Shown here: positions 20,650-29,985 of the stretch, in pieces
How the letters are laid out: every line of letters begins with the position of its first letter
Numbering within the stretch: position 1 is the first letter of the stretch
Assembly (NCBI GenBank): GCA_019648995.1
Contig: BLXT01005778.1
Location: forward strand, 905,123-935,107
Reading direction: 5' to 3'
Source: Plakobranchus ocellatus
Taxonomy: Eukaryota > Mollusca > Gastropoda > Plakobranchidae
DNA: 29,985 nucleotides
Translations under genes and position numbers: made by a program
Notes under the pieces: generated by a model
Databases searched by the model: none
Told to the model about the DNA's origin: nothing
Seen by the model: only the letters and a program-made list of their open reading frames with translations

Positions 20650-21295
20650 GTTTAAAACGTTGTTTTCCCTGGAATTTGGGGAGAGAACAAAGCAAAAAAA
20701 AAAATTTAAAAAAAATCGTGGTCTATCGGGGCCGTACGTGAAAGCGTCTATGTCAACTTTCACTCTTTCTTTTCTTTACGGCGGCCATTTTTTCCACTAA
20801 TGCGCAGGAAGAAATTATAACACAAGTCAACAGAAAACAATTTCTTGTTTATAATGGACAGTAAAAGCCTTAATGGATAAAAAACGAATGTTTCATTAAT
20901 AGGAGAAATAAAAAACGATTAAATTTGAACCAGTTAATTTTTCCTCGGACCAACGCAGAAAAAAGAGGGGCTTGTTTATTTAGTATGGTAGCCCGAATTC
21001 GTGCGACGGGAAAACAAATGCCCACAATAAATGAATACCTGCAGTTTGAAAGTCATAAAATCGCGCTGTTTTCATAAACCGTTTATTCCTGACTCAGTTC
21101 ATTTTTAAAATTAAAATTTATTGAAAAATACACACCGATTTTCACGACAGAACTAGGTCATGACATCACCTTTTTATAATCGGCAATTAAACAATATTAA
21201 ACTGTTGTTGTTTTTTAAAATAATCTTTGAATATGTACAATACTTGAACTTTAAATTAAAAAAAAAACCAACTTTTAACTTGGAAAAAATGTGAA
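20650..21295. other. Non-coding, no gene recognised
   Basis: It includes GGCGGCCATTTTTTCC (20780-20795), which on the minus strand contains the YY1-like AAAATGGC, but no coding exon could be supported. Confidence 0.4.
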
Positions 21296-21313
21296 GAATA
21301 TTTGCCGTCTCAC

Positions 21314-21358
21314 CTTGGCAAAGTCCACTCCTAAATCCAAATAGATCCTTCCTGTCAT
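21314..21358 (-). CDS. Possible short first coding exon (weak)
   Basis: On the minus strand an ATG (21358-21356) starts MTGRIYLDLGVDFAK, and the next bases AAG/GTGAGA make a good splice donor. An in-frame TGA lies 24 bases upstream, so translation would have to start at this ATG unless the exon has its own acceptor. About 370 bases further 5' on the same strand lies AAAATGGCGGAGCC (complement of 21722-21735), a YY1-like word often found near animal promoters, and a GATTGG box close to it. The peptide was not recognised and no second exon was found. Fifteen codons are weak evidence, so this may well be chance. Confidence 0.2.
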
Positions 21359-21799
21359 GATTCCTGCACCCTCACAACATCACTAACACATAAAATCACT
21401 AAAACACTAATTTATTGTAAATCCTTGCAAACACAGCTTTCAGAATAGCACATCCTTCGAATAAAACAAACTCAAGGGCAAAATGTGGGATATTTTACAA
21501 AATATCTCAATGCACGCACAGAAAATGCGTTTTATGGCCTTGTCTGTTTTCTGCCATATACTCTGTTGGATTTTCAATGAATTTTATCTTTGTTTTAATT
21601 TGCTTTAGCATCTGATGGAAGCCTATGAGAAAGAATGAATGAACAGAAAACCTGAGATCACCGATTAATGGTGGACTGGGTATACAATAACCAATCAATC
21701 AATCGATCTCCCGTTACACAACCGGCTCCGCCATTTTCTGTCGGAAACAGAAGAATATTTCTGAGGTCTCCCTTCCCTCGTTGGCTAGATACATCCCCT

Positions 21800-23037
21800 T
21801 TGGAATCCCGTTAGACACTTAGAAAAAATAACCCACCTTAAATAGTAAACATTTTCAATGTTGCTGTATTGATAAATAAGAATGCTAATGATATTTTATC
21901 AGTTGGAAATAAACTTTTTTATTTCCAAATCAACAAAAGAATGATTTACACTATATTTCATTTTTTTTCTTTGTTTTTGCTATTTGTCTTTTTTTCAATT
22001 GGATTCTTCTTTCTCTTTTCTAACGGTACATTTGTTTTGTTTTTTGGATAGGTTGAAATATTGACTTTAATTCTTATAAAAGTATAAGAATGTCATTTAT
22101 TGGCGCTTTATTTTACTTATTTTAGGTGAACTTTGTGGAACAGATACCTTTAACCTAAGCTTTAAAATGTATTTCAGTATACTATTATAGACAGAAGAAT
22201 TTCGAACTCTCACTTTTTATATTGAACACATGACCAGTGTATGCAGTTCCTCTTTATAGATCCATAGAAAAGACAGAAAAGATTTCAAGAGTTGAAATTA
22301 TGTTTAAACAAGCAAATTTATTCATTCCTTAGAAAAATCCAATTTAACAAAAGAAAAAAAAAATAAATAAAAAGAAAGAAAAAGCTATACATACTTTTTT
22401 TTTAAAATACCAATAGTCATAAACAATTTTATAAGAAGAAGAAATCAATATTTTAAAAGTCATGATAATTCTTAATTCTCAAATTTTGTGAGTTTTGCAT
22501 GAATAGGAATCAGAAGAAAGATATTCAATACTTAGATTTAAGTATTACTTAGTAAGATGGCAAGCCCGTAAAAAAAATGTACAATATATATTATAATATT
22601 AAGCCTATTAAGAGACAGAGATGTCCCAAAATGATTATTCATAGGTATAGGCTATCAGTATCAGGTTCACTAGTGCGAGTAACTTATTGCAATGTTGAAA
22701 GCAAGATAAACAGACGCATGCTATTGCTACTGCCTTAAATACCCGGTTGAAATGAAAAATGAAAAAATTTTAGAAGAAAATTGTTACGGTACCTAGGAAC
22801 AAAATATCGCATTACATGAAAAAAGCTATCTTATTATAATAAGTTTTAATATCAATGTAACAATGTTAAAGCTGTTAAAGTATATCTAATGGTATAATTA
22901 CAGAGTATAATCTTTTTGTGCTTGTATCATCTAGATCTAAGTAGGCTACATGCCTAGATTACAGTACAAACATTGAAAAAAATAAGTGAGAAATGCATGG
23001 TGAAAATCTTGGATGGAATTAGTATTTAAAGCACTCA
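21800..23037. other. Non-coding, no gene recognised
   Basis: AT-rich, with T-rich and A-rich low-complexity tracts (21960-22020, 22352-22384). No supported gene or RNA. Confidence 0.5.
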
Positions 23038-23145
23038 ATCTCTCTCTCTCCCTTCCTTCCCCCTCCCCCCTTTTTAATGTAACACACATACACACATATA
23101 TATATATATATATCTAAATTATAATTATATATATATGTGTGTATA

Positions 23146-23218
<73 letters not shown>
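23038..23218 (+). repeat. Compound CT/AC/TA microsatellite
   Basis: A (CT)n run at 23038-23051, a C-rich patch, ACACACATACACACA at about 23082-23096 and TA runs follow. The last is an unbroken TA run of over 50 bases, about 23155-23217. TATATGTGTGTATATATATG words precede the long run and can pair with the ACACAC/TATATA words. Confidence 0.95.
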
Positions 23219-23219
<1 letters not shown>

Positions 23220-23665
23220 AAAAAACTTTTTAAATAACCCATCAAAAATGGACCGCTGATCCTGTTCGGTAATTTCATTTGCTTAGTTTAGTAACACGAA
23301 AATAAGCAGAATGACATATTTTCTCATCTTCGCATGAAAAGCAATTTTTACAAAAACATTCATTTAAAAGTTAAATTGCGAGATAGTGAACTTTTGATAT
23401 TCATGTGTCAAATTCTTCTTTTAGTACAAAGAGAAGCTCATAAACATAATTACACATATAATTGTTATACTATAGAAAGTGCATTTAAAATAATAGCCTC
23501 TTGCTCGATTCCCGTACGGCATAATACAAAAAAAAAAAAAAAAAAAATACAATAAAAATTGCAAAGTGCTCTTTTTGTTTAAATTTTGCTTTGACTCTAC
23601 ATCAGATAAACTTAGTTGTGCTTATCTTTCGGTTCAGATCCTGTAATGACGATTCCCTCTGATAA
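23219..23665. other. Non-coding, no gene recognised
   Basis: The 73-residue frame at 23334-23555 ends in a poly-A run (23528-23547) and has no domain. Confidence 0.5.
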
Positions 23666-23669
23666 GAGA

Positions 23670-23758
23670 GGCATTGGTGGCACAGTGGCCATTAAAATCT
23701 TCCCTGAGATCTGCAGGAACCTTTCTGTGTCGTGAATTCGATTCCCGCTACCGACGCC
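23670..23758 (+). mobile_element. tRNA-like SINE head (class II tRNA type)
   Basis: GGCATTG (23670-23676) pairs with CGACGCC (23752-23758) at six of seven positions, counting one G-U pair and one A-C mismatch. GGC (79-81) and GCC (88-90) can form the D stem within an A box, TGGCACAGTGG (23678-23688). ATCT/AGAT at about 23697-23710 can form an anticodon-like stem. GAATTCGATTCCC (23734-23746) fits a B box. The 89-nt length, with extra sequence before the T arm, suggests descent from a leucine- or serine-type tRNA. The T stem is poorly paired, so a working tRNA is unlikely. The tandem repeat that follows directly is probably the SINE body. Confidence 0.5.
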
Positions 23759-23776
23759 TTGACCTGGCGGAGGCCC

Positions 23777-24100
23777 TGCAAAAGCTATGTACCTGTAGAT
23801 GTTGATTATCTACTATTTAATGCGAGAAGAGGCCACATTTTTACTCTCCAATTGCAAAAATTAGTCCGGAACCCCTCCCCTGCAAAAGTTACGTGTTTGT
23901 GGATGTTGATTATGTACTACTTTATTTAGGAGAGGCCACATGTTCACTCTCAAATTGCAAAAATTAGTCCGGAATCCCTCTTCTGCAAAAGTTACGTGTT
24001 TGTGGATGTTGATTATGTACTACTTTATTTAGGAGAGGCCACATGTTCACTCTCAAATTGCGAAAATTCGTCCGGAATCCCTCTTCTGCAAAAGGTATGT
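23777..24100 (+). repeat. 103-104 bp tandem repeat, three copies and a bit
   Basis: TGCAAAAG starts units at 23777, 23881, 23984 and 24087. Each holds GTAGATGTTGATTAT or GTGGATGTTGATTATGTAC, AGAGGCCACAT, CTCAAATTG and a TCCGGAA word. Copies two and three are almost identical; the first is more diverged. The period is not a multiple of three, so the plus frames across it (23732-23929, 23996-24229) are not real genes. Confidence 0.9.
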
Positions 24101-24119
24101 ATTATATATAATATAGATT

Positions 24120-24985
24120 ATTGGAATGATGGTCTCAATACCAAAAAAATGTTTTTGCCGATTTTGAAAGGGAAAAGAAAAAAGAAGTCTGAAGGTTCTT
24201 CGCTGGACATCAACCGCCTACAACTTTAACTTTTTTGTAGCGCTAATGAAAGTCTAGAAAAATTATTTGTAGATGTTCATATTCTCATTCATACCTTTTT
24301 CATTGATTCAGAAGCACCAGAGAATCATTAATCATAATTTACGGAAACTCAATCATTCATAGCAAAAAAAAAAAAAAAAATTGTGTTATTCCTTAGTAAC
24401 AAAGAAGTGTGTCATGGTATATAATTTTATTTACACGACGTACTGGTGAATAAATTTCGAGATCATAGGTCACTATCTCAAATAGAATTATACGGAAGCA
24501 AGCACAGGGCTCATCGCCGTAGGCCTACATATTTTATCCATATCGAATCTCTCCAACAGAGACAGTACTGTGTCTTTTTTTTCTCCTCCATAGTCTTTCC
24601 GAGCTGTAGAAAAACCTACACAGCTTGTTAAATATGTATTTTCTTCATGGTGCATAGTCGGTTGCATCAACTTTGCATGTCTAGTTATTAAGGATAGTGA
24701 TTCAAATTTACAGCAATGAATTCAATGGGTACAGCAGTTTGGTTGAAAACAACTTAATAAATGGAATTAATAACAAAGTTTCATGCATGTATATGGCATG
24801 CATACGTATGTATCTCTCTGTAGGCCTATAATTAAATCATGGATAATACAGTCTACCATTACCATGTAGTTGTGAATGTTTATGGTCTTGTACAGAGCAT
24901 GCAGTATTCTTGTCAATAGTAATAATAATTTGCTAGGAAGCCAAAATAATGCTCGTGCGGAATTTCTCTTGTAACATATAATTTT
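24120..24985. other. Non-coding, no gene recognised
   Basis: A poly-A run lies at 24364-24380. Opposing frames at 24446-24631 and 24488-24670 overlap and lack domains. GTAGGCCTA words occur near 24518 and 24822. The part nearest 25000 may be 3' untranslated DNA of the channel-like gene. Confidence 0.45.
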
Positions 24986-24998
24986 CCCCAGGTGTCGA

Positions 24999-25004
24999 TT
25001 TATT
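24999..25004 (-). promoter_or_regulatory. Possible polyadenylation signal AATAAA
   Basis: AATAAA on the minus strand lies about 195 bases 3' of the stop codon of the channel-like gene's last exon. The word is common in AT-rich DNA, so this is only a candidate. Confidence 0.3.
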
Positions 25005-25197
25005 TTCTCAGTTTAATGGAGTCAGTAGTTTGTGAATAAATCTTGAAACAGTTTGTAAATGAATCTTGAAACATGAAGTATTTTCTTGCAACTGAAGTCG
25101 ACAAAAGTGCGGAGCAATAATCTCTCACATTGAATATAGGGGCCTAACTCATTTTTGCACTTTACTTCATACGTTGGGCCTTTAGACATATTAATGT

Positions 25198-25371
25198 TCA
25201 AGTGACTTCTTGCAAAGAACGAGGCTCTCCCGTTTCGCCGTCCTCCTCTGCAGGAGAGGGCATCGTCTGACTCATGGTACACCTGTTCCCTCCAGGACTG
25301 GTCGTAGTGGAGGCTGTGGAATCTTCAGAATTGTCCCCCGTATCTTTCGGCAAGCCGCCTTTGAAGTAAGC
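25198..25371 (-). CDS. Last coding exon of K2P-like channel (C-terminal tail)
   Basis: Downstream of an acceptor (TATATTCAAG, AG at 25373-25372), the minus strand codes for 57 residues and a TGA at 25200-25198. It starts AYFKGGLPKDTGDNSED, is rich in Ser, Thr, Glu and Asp, and ends SLQEVT. It has no membrane segment and would be a cytoplasmic, probably unstructured tail. It starts at phase 0, which fits the phase-0 donor of the exon at 25992-26164 across a 620-base GT-AG intron. The pyrimidine tract before the acceptor is weak, and there is no domain to confirm the exon, so the support is the phase match, the open frame and codon-like composition. Tails of two-pore channels are poorly conserved, so homology cannot be judged here. 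Confidence 0.5.
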   Translation of the reverse strand, partial: AYFKGGLPKDTGDNSEDSTASTTTSPGGNRCTMSQTMPSPAEEDGETGEPRSLQEVT

Positions 25372-25991
25372 CTTGAATATATTTAAAAAATAATCCAAAA
25401 TATATTTCGAAAATAGTTTGAATTATATTTTTCAAACCTTTTTCAATATTGAAAAGAGCAATAAAAAAAAACACCTTTAACGATATCATAGTGTATCAAT
25501 ATTGAACATGAAATATTAACAGCGTCTGCCCTCTAGCCTACATTTAGCACCAATGTTTAAAATGCCGATGTCGAAACCCCATAGAGATTCAAATTTTTTC
25601 CTAGAATGATAACGTCATTATGCGCCTTTAAGCAAAGAACAAATTAAATCTTAATTGAATTTGGGGGGGGGGGATGTCTTTCTACCTTTTGCAGTGATAA
25701 TTGAACACTGAAATCTATTGCTACCTACACGCCTTATCTTGCATCAATACAATAACAATCTGAAATCAAATGTTCGCTCTCTCGAAGGTCAACGTTGATT
25801 CGAAAGTTTTACCTTTTTTTGCTAGCAAAATATTTGCCTCTAAAGATATTAACAAAATAATACAGCAGCTGAAAGCCAAGAAATAAAACTTTTAGTCTAT
25901 TTCCATAGATATACTATGATGCATTGGAATATTTCAAAACAACATGACTTGATTCTGCGTAAAATAACATTCGTCCTCTAAGTTACCTCAC

Positions 25992-26164
25992 CGCCAATCT
26001 TTTGAAAGTTCCTCTCTCTACAGCATTCGCTTTGGCCATAAGTATATCAGCCACATAAACCTTGGCCAAGGCTAGATAGGCTAAGCCAGCCACTATCCAG
26101 ATGTAAGCCATCATCTCGTACAATTCATGGGTGCGGGGACTTTTGAACCGCGTTTCATGGATAC
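25992..26164 (-). CDS. Exon of a two-pore potassium channel (K2P), fourth transmembrane segment
   Basis: A strong acceptor (TTTATTCTTTCTTTTAG) precedes the exon, which starts in phase 1 and ends at GCG/GTGAGG (phase 0). It codes for IHETRFKSPRTHELYEMMAY, then WIVAGLAYLALA, then a second hydrophobic stretch and KANAVERGTFKRLA. The LY-x5-WI-x2-GLA-x-L pattern matches the sequence just after the second pore loop and into M4 of K2P channels such as the TASK-2/TALK group, from memory of that family. K2P channels form dimers in the plasma membrane and carry background potassium current. The selectivity filters and M1-M3 are not in the window; the upstream exons must lie beyond 29985 or be lost. Another membrane protein is possible. 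A second donor, GAG/GTAACT, five bases downstream, would break the phase match. Confidence 0.6.
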
Positions 26165-26299
26165 CTAAAAGAAAGAATAAAAAAAGAAGATGGGTAAAGT
26201 AGGTACGCCGAACCCACCCTGACTCGCGTCTGCGGCAGGAAATTTTCGATATTTTGGCTAATTTAACTAAACTAGAGCACTTTTCTTTAAAGAGCACAT

Positions 26300-27000
26300 T
26301 TATGAAACATATATCAATGAAAAGTTTACTTCATACTATATAATAATAAACCAAAAAATATGCGAGTATGTGTTATTGTTATGATGTATTTGTTTATTGA
26401 AAAAGGTGTGTAACCTGTGTTGACGTAACTGACAGTGCGAGTGAAACATGGGGGGTGTTTTTTTTGTAAAACGCTGGCACATCGTGTCGACTCGTCTGGG
26501 TGCTCCCTAAATAGTCCCATACTATAGGAAAATGGACGACCTGTTCAATGGTGTATGTATCATATCATTTTCATGCGAGGGGTAGAAGTTGGCGAAAAAT
26601 TGAAATTAAGTTTTAAAAACGGTGAAAAATCGTGAAAAATTACCGATTTCGGTGATTTTGGTATCAAACTAATGAGGAAGACCCTTTTCTACCACATATT
26701 AAAAAATTGTGTTCATCCACTGTATCGACACGGTGTGCCATCGCTTTCAATGATGGCATGATTTTTGCAACACCGCGATGAGAGGCCGACAGGGCAGATT
26801 CATATTGAGCCCTGGGCCTACTCTTCGATTCACAATGTCGCCGCCAGGCAGCCCAATTTCACCACACCTTTTATTTTAAATCCTTTTTATAGATTTTAAA
26901 GTATAAGAAGGTTTTTAGTTTATCAGAAAAACCGTAAAGATACTAGTTTTTTTCTCAACAAACGTTTGGCTTGGTAGCAACAGGAGAAACAGCAGGAGAA
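26300..27000. other. Non-coding, probably intron of the channel-like gene
   Basis: No exon with a potassium selectivity filter (G-Y/F-G) could be read on the minus strand here. The 64-residue frame at 26326-26520 has no domain. Short AAAATTG/AAAATCG words repeat at about 26594-26645. Confidence 0.45.
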
Positions 27001-27003
27001 ACA

Positions 27004-27005
27004 GC

Positions 27006-27057
<52 letters not shown>

Positions 27058-27127
27058 CTGGTAGTATAGTAGTAATAATAATTGTAATATTATTGGGTAA
27101 TATTATTGGATATATATATATATATAT
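27004..27127 (+). repeat. TAG triplet microsatellite and adjoining TA run
   Basis: AGT/TAG triplets run almost unbroken from about 27004 to 27072, followed by an AT-rich patch and a TA run at about 27111-27127. The leucine-rich minus frame across it is an artefact of the triplet run. Confidence 0.95.
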
Positions 27128-27129
27128 CA

Positions 27130-27286
27130 AGAAAGCGAGGACACCGTGCTATGTGCGTGTGATCTTTACTCAGTACTTGTTTACATTGATGCCCGAGGCG
27201 GGAACTGGCTATTGATACGTACATGTAAAGACTATAACTACGGACAACGAAAACGTACAAGTAGTCTATAGCATAACTATACAACA
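27130..27286 (-). mobile_element. 3' LTR of the Ty3/gypsy element (inner edge defined, outer edge unclear)
   Basis: On the minus strand the LTR starts TGTTGTATAG at 27286, right after a polypurine tract. The expected CA at its outer end could not be placed, because the sequence runs into TA and TAG microsatellites below about 27130. The 5' LTR lies outside the window, so the length (about 150 bases or somewhat more) and the target duplication cannot be checked. Confidence 0.6.
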
Positions 27287-27299
27287 TCTCCCCCTTTTT
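27287..27299 (-). promoter_or_regulatory. Polypurine tract
   Basis: AAAAAGGGGGAGA on the minus strand directly abuts the TGTTGT start of the 3' LTR. This is the usual primer for plus-strand DNA synthesis in LTR retrotransposons. Confidence 0.75.
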
Positions 27300-27457
27300 G
27301 AGTTCTTTTAGAGTGTCTCTGCCTATCTATAACCTATCATCACTTTGAAACCCGTGAGTGTAAATTTTAATTTAAGCGAAGTAGGATAGATGTACATTTT
27401 CTGTATGACTAGTGTTTTAGTTCTACTAGATGTACATGAGCACACACATAATTGACT

Positions 27458-29984
27458 TTAAATTAACTTTACTCGAACAACACATGGTGAACGTAGGACA
27501 AACAACGACAAATATACAAAATAGAAACTTCCACTATAGATTGTGTGTCTCTTTGGCGGGTTGATGGGTCTCCCCGATCTGCTCACTCTCGGCTGGGTCT
27601 CGGAGTTTCCCTCACTAACTGCGGTCGGACTTGGACGAGGACTGTGAGGGGTACGAGGGGTGGAAACATGGTGACCTGGAGATGACTGCTCTCTGACCTG
27701 GGTGGAAACGAGAGCCGGGCTTGAACTTGAAGCTGGGGTAGCCACAAGGTGCGATCGATTCCGGCGGATAGTTCCTTGGTCTGTGCAGATAATGTATGAC
27801 CGCGGATTTTGATGACGGGTCAAAACAGAGCCTTGTCGCTTCAGGTCCTTGATGAAAACGTAGTCGCCAGGTTGCAGCTCTGACGCTTGCTTTGCTGAAT
27901 GACGTTTGTTGTACCCTGACCTCTGTTGTTCCCTGTACTTTCCTTCCTTTTCCAGGAGGGAAGGGAGATTTGGGAGTGATGTGCGAGTGCGAGTAGAAGG
28001 TAGTTTGGTGTTGAGCCTTCTGCCCATCAGAAGCTCGCTTGGCGCATAGCCATTGCGTAATGGCGTAGCCCAATATGAAAGGAGGCGACGTAAGGGTCGC
28101 TTGCCTTGCGCAGGAGATTTTTTATGGTCTGCACTGCGCGCTCAGCCTCGCCATTGGCCTGTGGGTATCTGGGAGAGCTAGTCGTGTGTGTGAAGCAGAA
28201 CTCCTCAGTGAACTTTCTGAACTCGGCACTTGCGAACTGCGGGCCGTTGTCAGATACAAGGACGTCAGGGATGCCATGGGTGGCGAAGATTGATTTCAGC
28301 CTTGCTATGACTGCGGCACTGGATAGGCGATCCAATAGCCTTATTTCAGGCCACCGGGAGTGGTAGTCAACCAGTAGGAGGTAGGTCTTCCCATGCAGAT
28401 CGAATAGGCAGGGGTGTTCAGGAAAGGATGATGGTAGAAGGGGCTCCTTCACGTTGGGTCTCAGTTTAGCGCACACGTTGCACTGTCTAACATGTCCTCA
28501 ATTTGTGATGAGATGTTTGGCCCCCACACTGAAGTTTCAGCGAGAGCACGGCATTTGGTGACTCCAAGATGGCTCTCGTGAAGTTTATTCAGCATGTCCA
28601 GTCGCATGTTGGTGGGAATCACAATACGATTGTTGAATAATAAAAGGTCGTTGACAATTGTGAGGTGTCTTTGGTTTACCCAGTACTGGCGGAAAAGAGG
28701 GTTTTGAGGCAAGAATGCTGGCCAACCTCTTTGGCAGAAGTTGCGAACTTCGACGATTTCTGGGTCGCATTTTTGTTGCGTGATGATGTCTTGGAGCTTG
28801 CGTGATGACGCTGGTAGGCCATCCAGTGTTTGCTTTGCCATTACATCGGCGTCGTTGACGAGCGCGATGTCTTCTTCTGATGGAGCGCTGGCTGGAGCAC
28901 GGGAGAGGGCGTCTACCGTAATTTGTTGCTTGCCCGATACATGGATCACGTTGGGGCTGAAGCGCATGAGACGGAGCCGGAACCGTTGAATCCTTAGCGG
29001 CATTTTATACAGCTCCTTTGTGGTGAGAAGAGGGACGAGAGGCTTGTGGTCTGTCTCTATGGTGTAGGTAGAGCCGAGGATGTATTCGGAGAATCTCTCG
29101 GAAGCCTACGTTGCTGCAAGTGCCTCTTTCTCGATGACAGCATAGTTTTTCTCTGCAGGAGTCAATGACCTTGAGATGTAGCTAACTGGTCTGCGGGAGC
29201 CGTCAGGCTGGATTTGAAGAAGGACAGCACCTAAGCCAGCATTCGAAGCATCTGCAGCGATGATCGTTTCTCTCCCTGCACAATAGTGAGCCAGGACAGG
29301 AGTCGAAGTCAGGTTCTTCTTGACAGCCTGAAAAGATTGTTCTTGAGGATGGCCCCATGACCAAAGAGAGTCCCGCTTGAGCAGCTGGCGAAGAGGCTCT
29401 GTTTGCGACGCCAGCTCAGGGGAGAACTTGGCGAGCTGGTTGACCATACCAAGAAAGCGCTGCAACTCTGTGATGTTTGTTGGTACTGGAAATTCAACGA
29501 TGGCTTCGATCTTTTGAGGATCAGCCCGGATTCCATGGCCGTCTATGATGTGCCCCAGGAACTTGATCACCGACTTTGAAAACTCACATTTTTCATTGAG
29601 GGTAAGGCCAGCCTTCTGAAGACGTTGGAGAACAGTCCTCACACGCTCGTCATGAGTGTCTTGGTTTGATGCATGAATCAATATATCATCCATATGGCAG
29701 ATGACGCCGTCGATGTCTCCCAGGATCTCCGACATCCTGCGCTGGAAGATTTCAGGAGCTGAGGAGATGCCGAATGGGAGACGGTTCATGCAGAATCTTC
29801 CAAATGGTGTAAGGAAGGTTGTGAGGAGTCTTGACTGCTGATCCAGAGGCATCTGCCAAAACCCACTCCTGGCATCCAATTTTTTGAAGATTTTGGAGCC
29901 AGAAAGACGTGCAAGGTCTTCGTCGACGGAGCTGAGTGGGTGGACCTCCCGCAGGACAGCTTTGTTCAGAGAAGTGAGATCCAC
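27458..29984 (-). pseudogene. pol: Ty3/gypsy retrotransposon pol (RT, RNase H, integrase), 5' part beyond window
   Basis: The reading runs from 29984 down to 27458. The RT piece (292 residues) has motif A KKLDARSGFW with Asp37, LPFGISSAP at 69-77 and HMDD at 97-100, the Y-x-DD site with His in place of Tyr. RNase H follows, with AADASNAGLGAVL (Asp245) and YAVIEKEALA. A TAG at 29108-29106, where the lineage usually has Trp, interrupts it in the same frame. After the tether (VDALSRAP) comes the integrase zinc domain with LHESHLG; a one-base frameshift near 28488 splits it before the Cys pair. The core has SDNGPQF (Asp) and NGEAERAV (Glu), spaced 35 residues. A further one-base frameshift near 28083 precedes the MGRRLNTKLP and LQPGDYVFIKDL C-terminal part. 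It resembles K02A2.6-like invertebrate elements. Protease and gag lie past 29985. Confidence 0.92.
28393..28412 (-). other. Small in-frame deletion at the integrase active site
   Basis: Translation reads FPEHPCLFDLHGK. Related gypsy integrases have about six more residues between HP and LFDLHG (a W..VG.D-like stretch), including the first catalytic Asp of the DDE triad. About 18 bases seem missing, with the frame kept. This rests on recalled family layout and not on an alignment. Confidence 0.55.
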
Positions 29985-29985
29985 G

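Noticed and set aside
20349..21795. Possible inverted ends of one large element (GGGACGAGGGAGGCCC and the complement of the CTCCCTTCCCTCGTTGG block)
   Set aside because: The similarity is limited to a few purine-rich bases and does not extend.
23732..24229. Two plus-strand frames of 65 and 77 residues with repeated peptides
   Set aside because: They cross a 103 bp tandem repeat whose period is not a multiple of three, so the frame changes at each unit.
26915..27130. Leucine-rich minus-strand frame
   Set aside because: It is produced by the TAG triplet microsatellite and has no independent support.
28075..28989. Plus-strand frames of 72-86 residues opposite the integrase
   Set aside because: They are shadows of the gypsy pol reading on the minus strand.

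Overview
This 30 kb window is AT-rich, intron- and repeat-dominated DNA from an invertebrate animal. Grounds for that: decayed metazoan transposon families of several classes, a spliced two-exon host gene fragment with animal-type splice sites, many microsatellites, and scattered GTAGGCCTA-like and AGATCT-like words common in marine invertebrate and mollusc genomes. The species cannot be named from sequence alone; a mollusc or other lophotrochozoan is a guess. There is no operon structure, no CRISPR array and no complete host gene.

Layout. 1-500 and 15320-16528 are two copies of one dispersed repeat. The second copy carries two nested insertions: a 528 bp hAT-type MITE with an 8 bp target duplication, and a 201 bp MITE with about 49 bp terminal inverted repeats. 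1173-1260 is a triplet microsatellite joined to a GCGCTTT repeat motif. 2666-2768 is a 51 bp tandem repeat. 2908-3240 is a decayed Ty3/gypsy integrase remnant on the plus strand. 5991-6359 (minus) is a piggyBac transposase remnant. 7383-7448 is a well paired hairpin. 8034-12947 is the most striking region: a 4.9 kb nested array of foldback-like units made of a 10 bp repeat (ATGAGATAAC/ATGAGATATC), with 150-154 bp internal repeats, long inverted repeats and a 9 bp flanking direct repeat. A 770 bp assembly gap lies inside it. 14459-14573 (minus) is a tRNA-derived SINE. 16899-18929 (plus) is a dead non-LTR retrotransposon reverse transcriptase. 23038-23218 is a TA-rich microsatellite. 23670-24100 is a tRNA-like SINE head followed by a 103 bp tandem repeat. 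25198-26164 (minus) holds two exons that fit the C-terminal end of a two-pore potassium channel, with matching splice phase. 27130-29985 (minus) is the 3' part of a Ty3/gypsy retrotransposon: pol with RT, RNase H and integrase, then a polypurine tract and a 3' LTR. Its gag and 5' LTR lie beyond the window.

How the parts relate. No metabolic pathway is encoded. The potassium channel exons are the only likely host coding sequence, and the gypsy element lies on the same strand 5' of them, where an upstream intron would be. Every transposon-derived coding region seen has stops or frameshifts. The gypsy pol is the least decayed: one nonsense codon, two frameshifts and a small deletion at the integrase active site. 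The stretches between are non-coding, with no recognisable gene.
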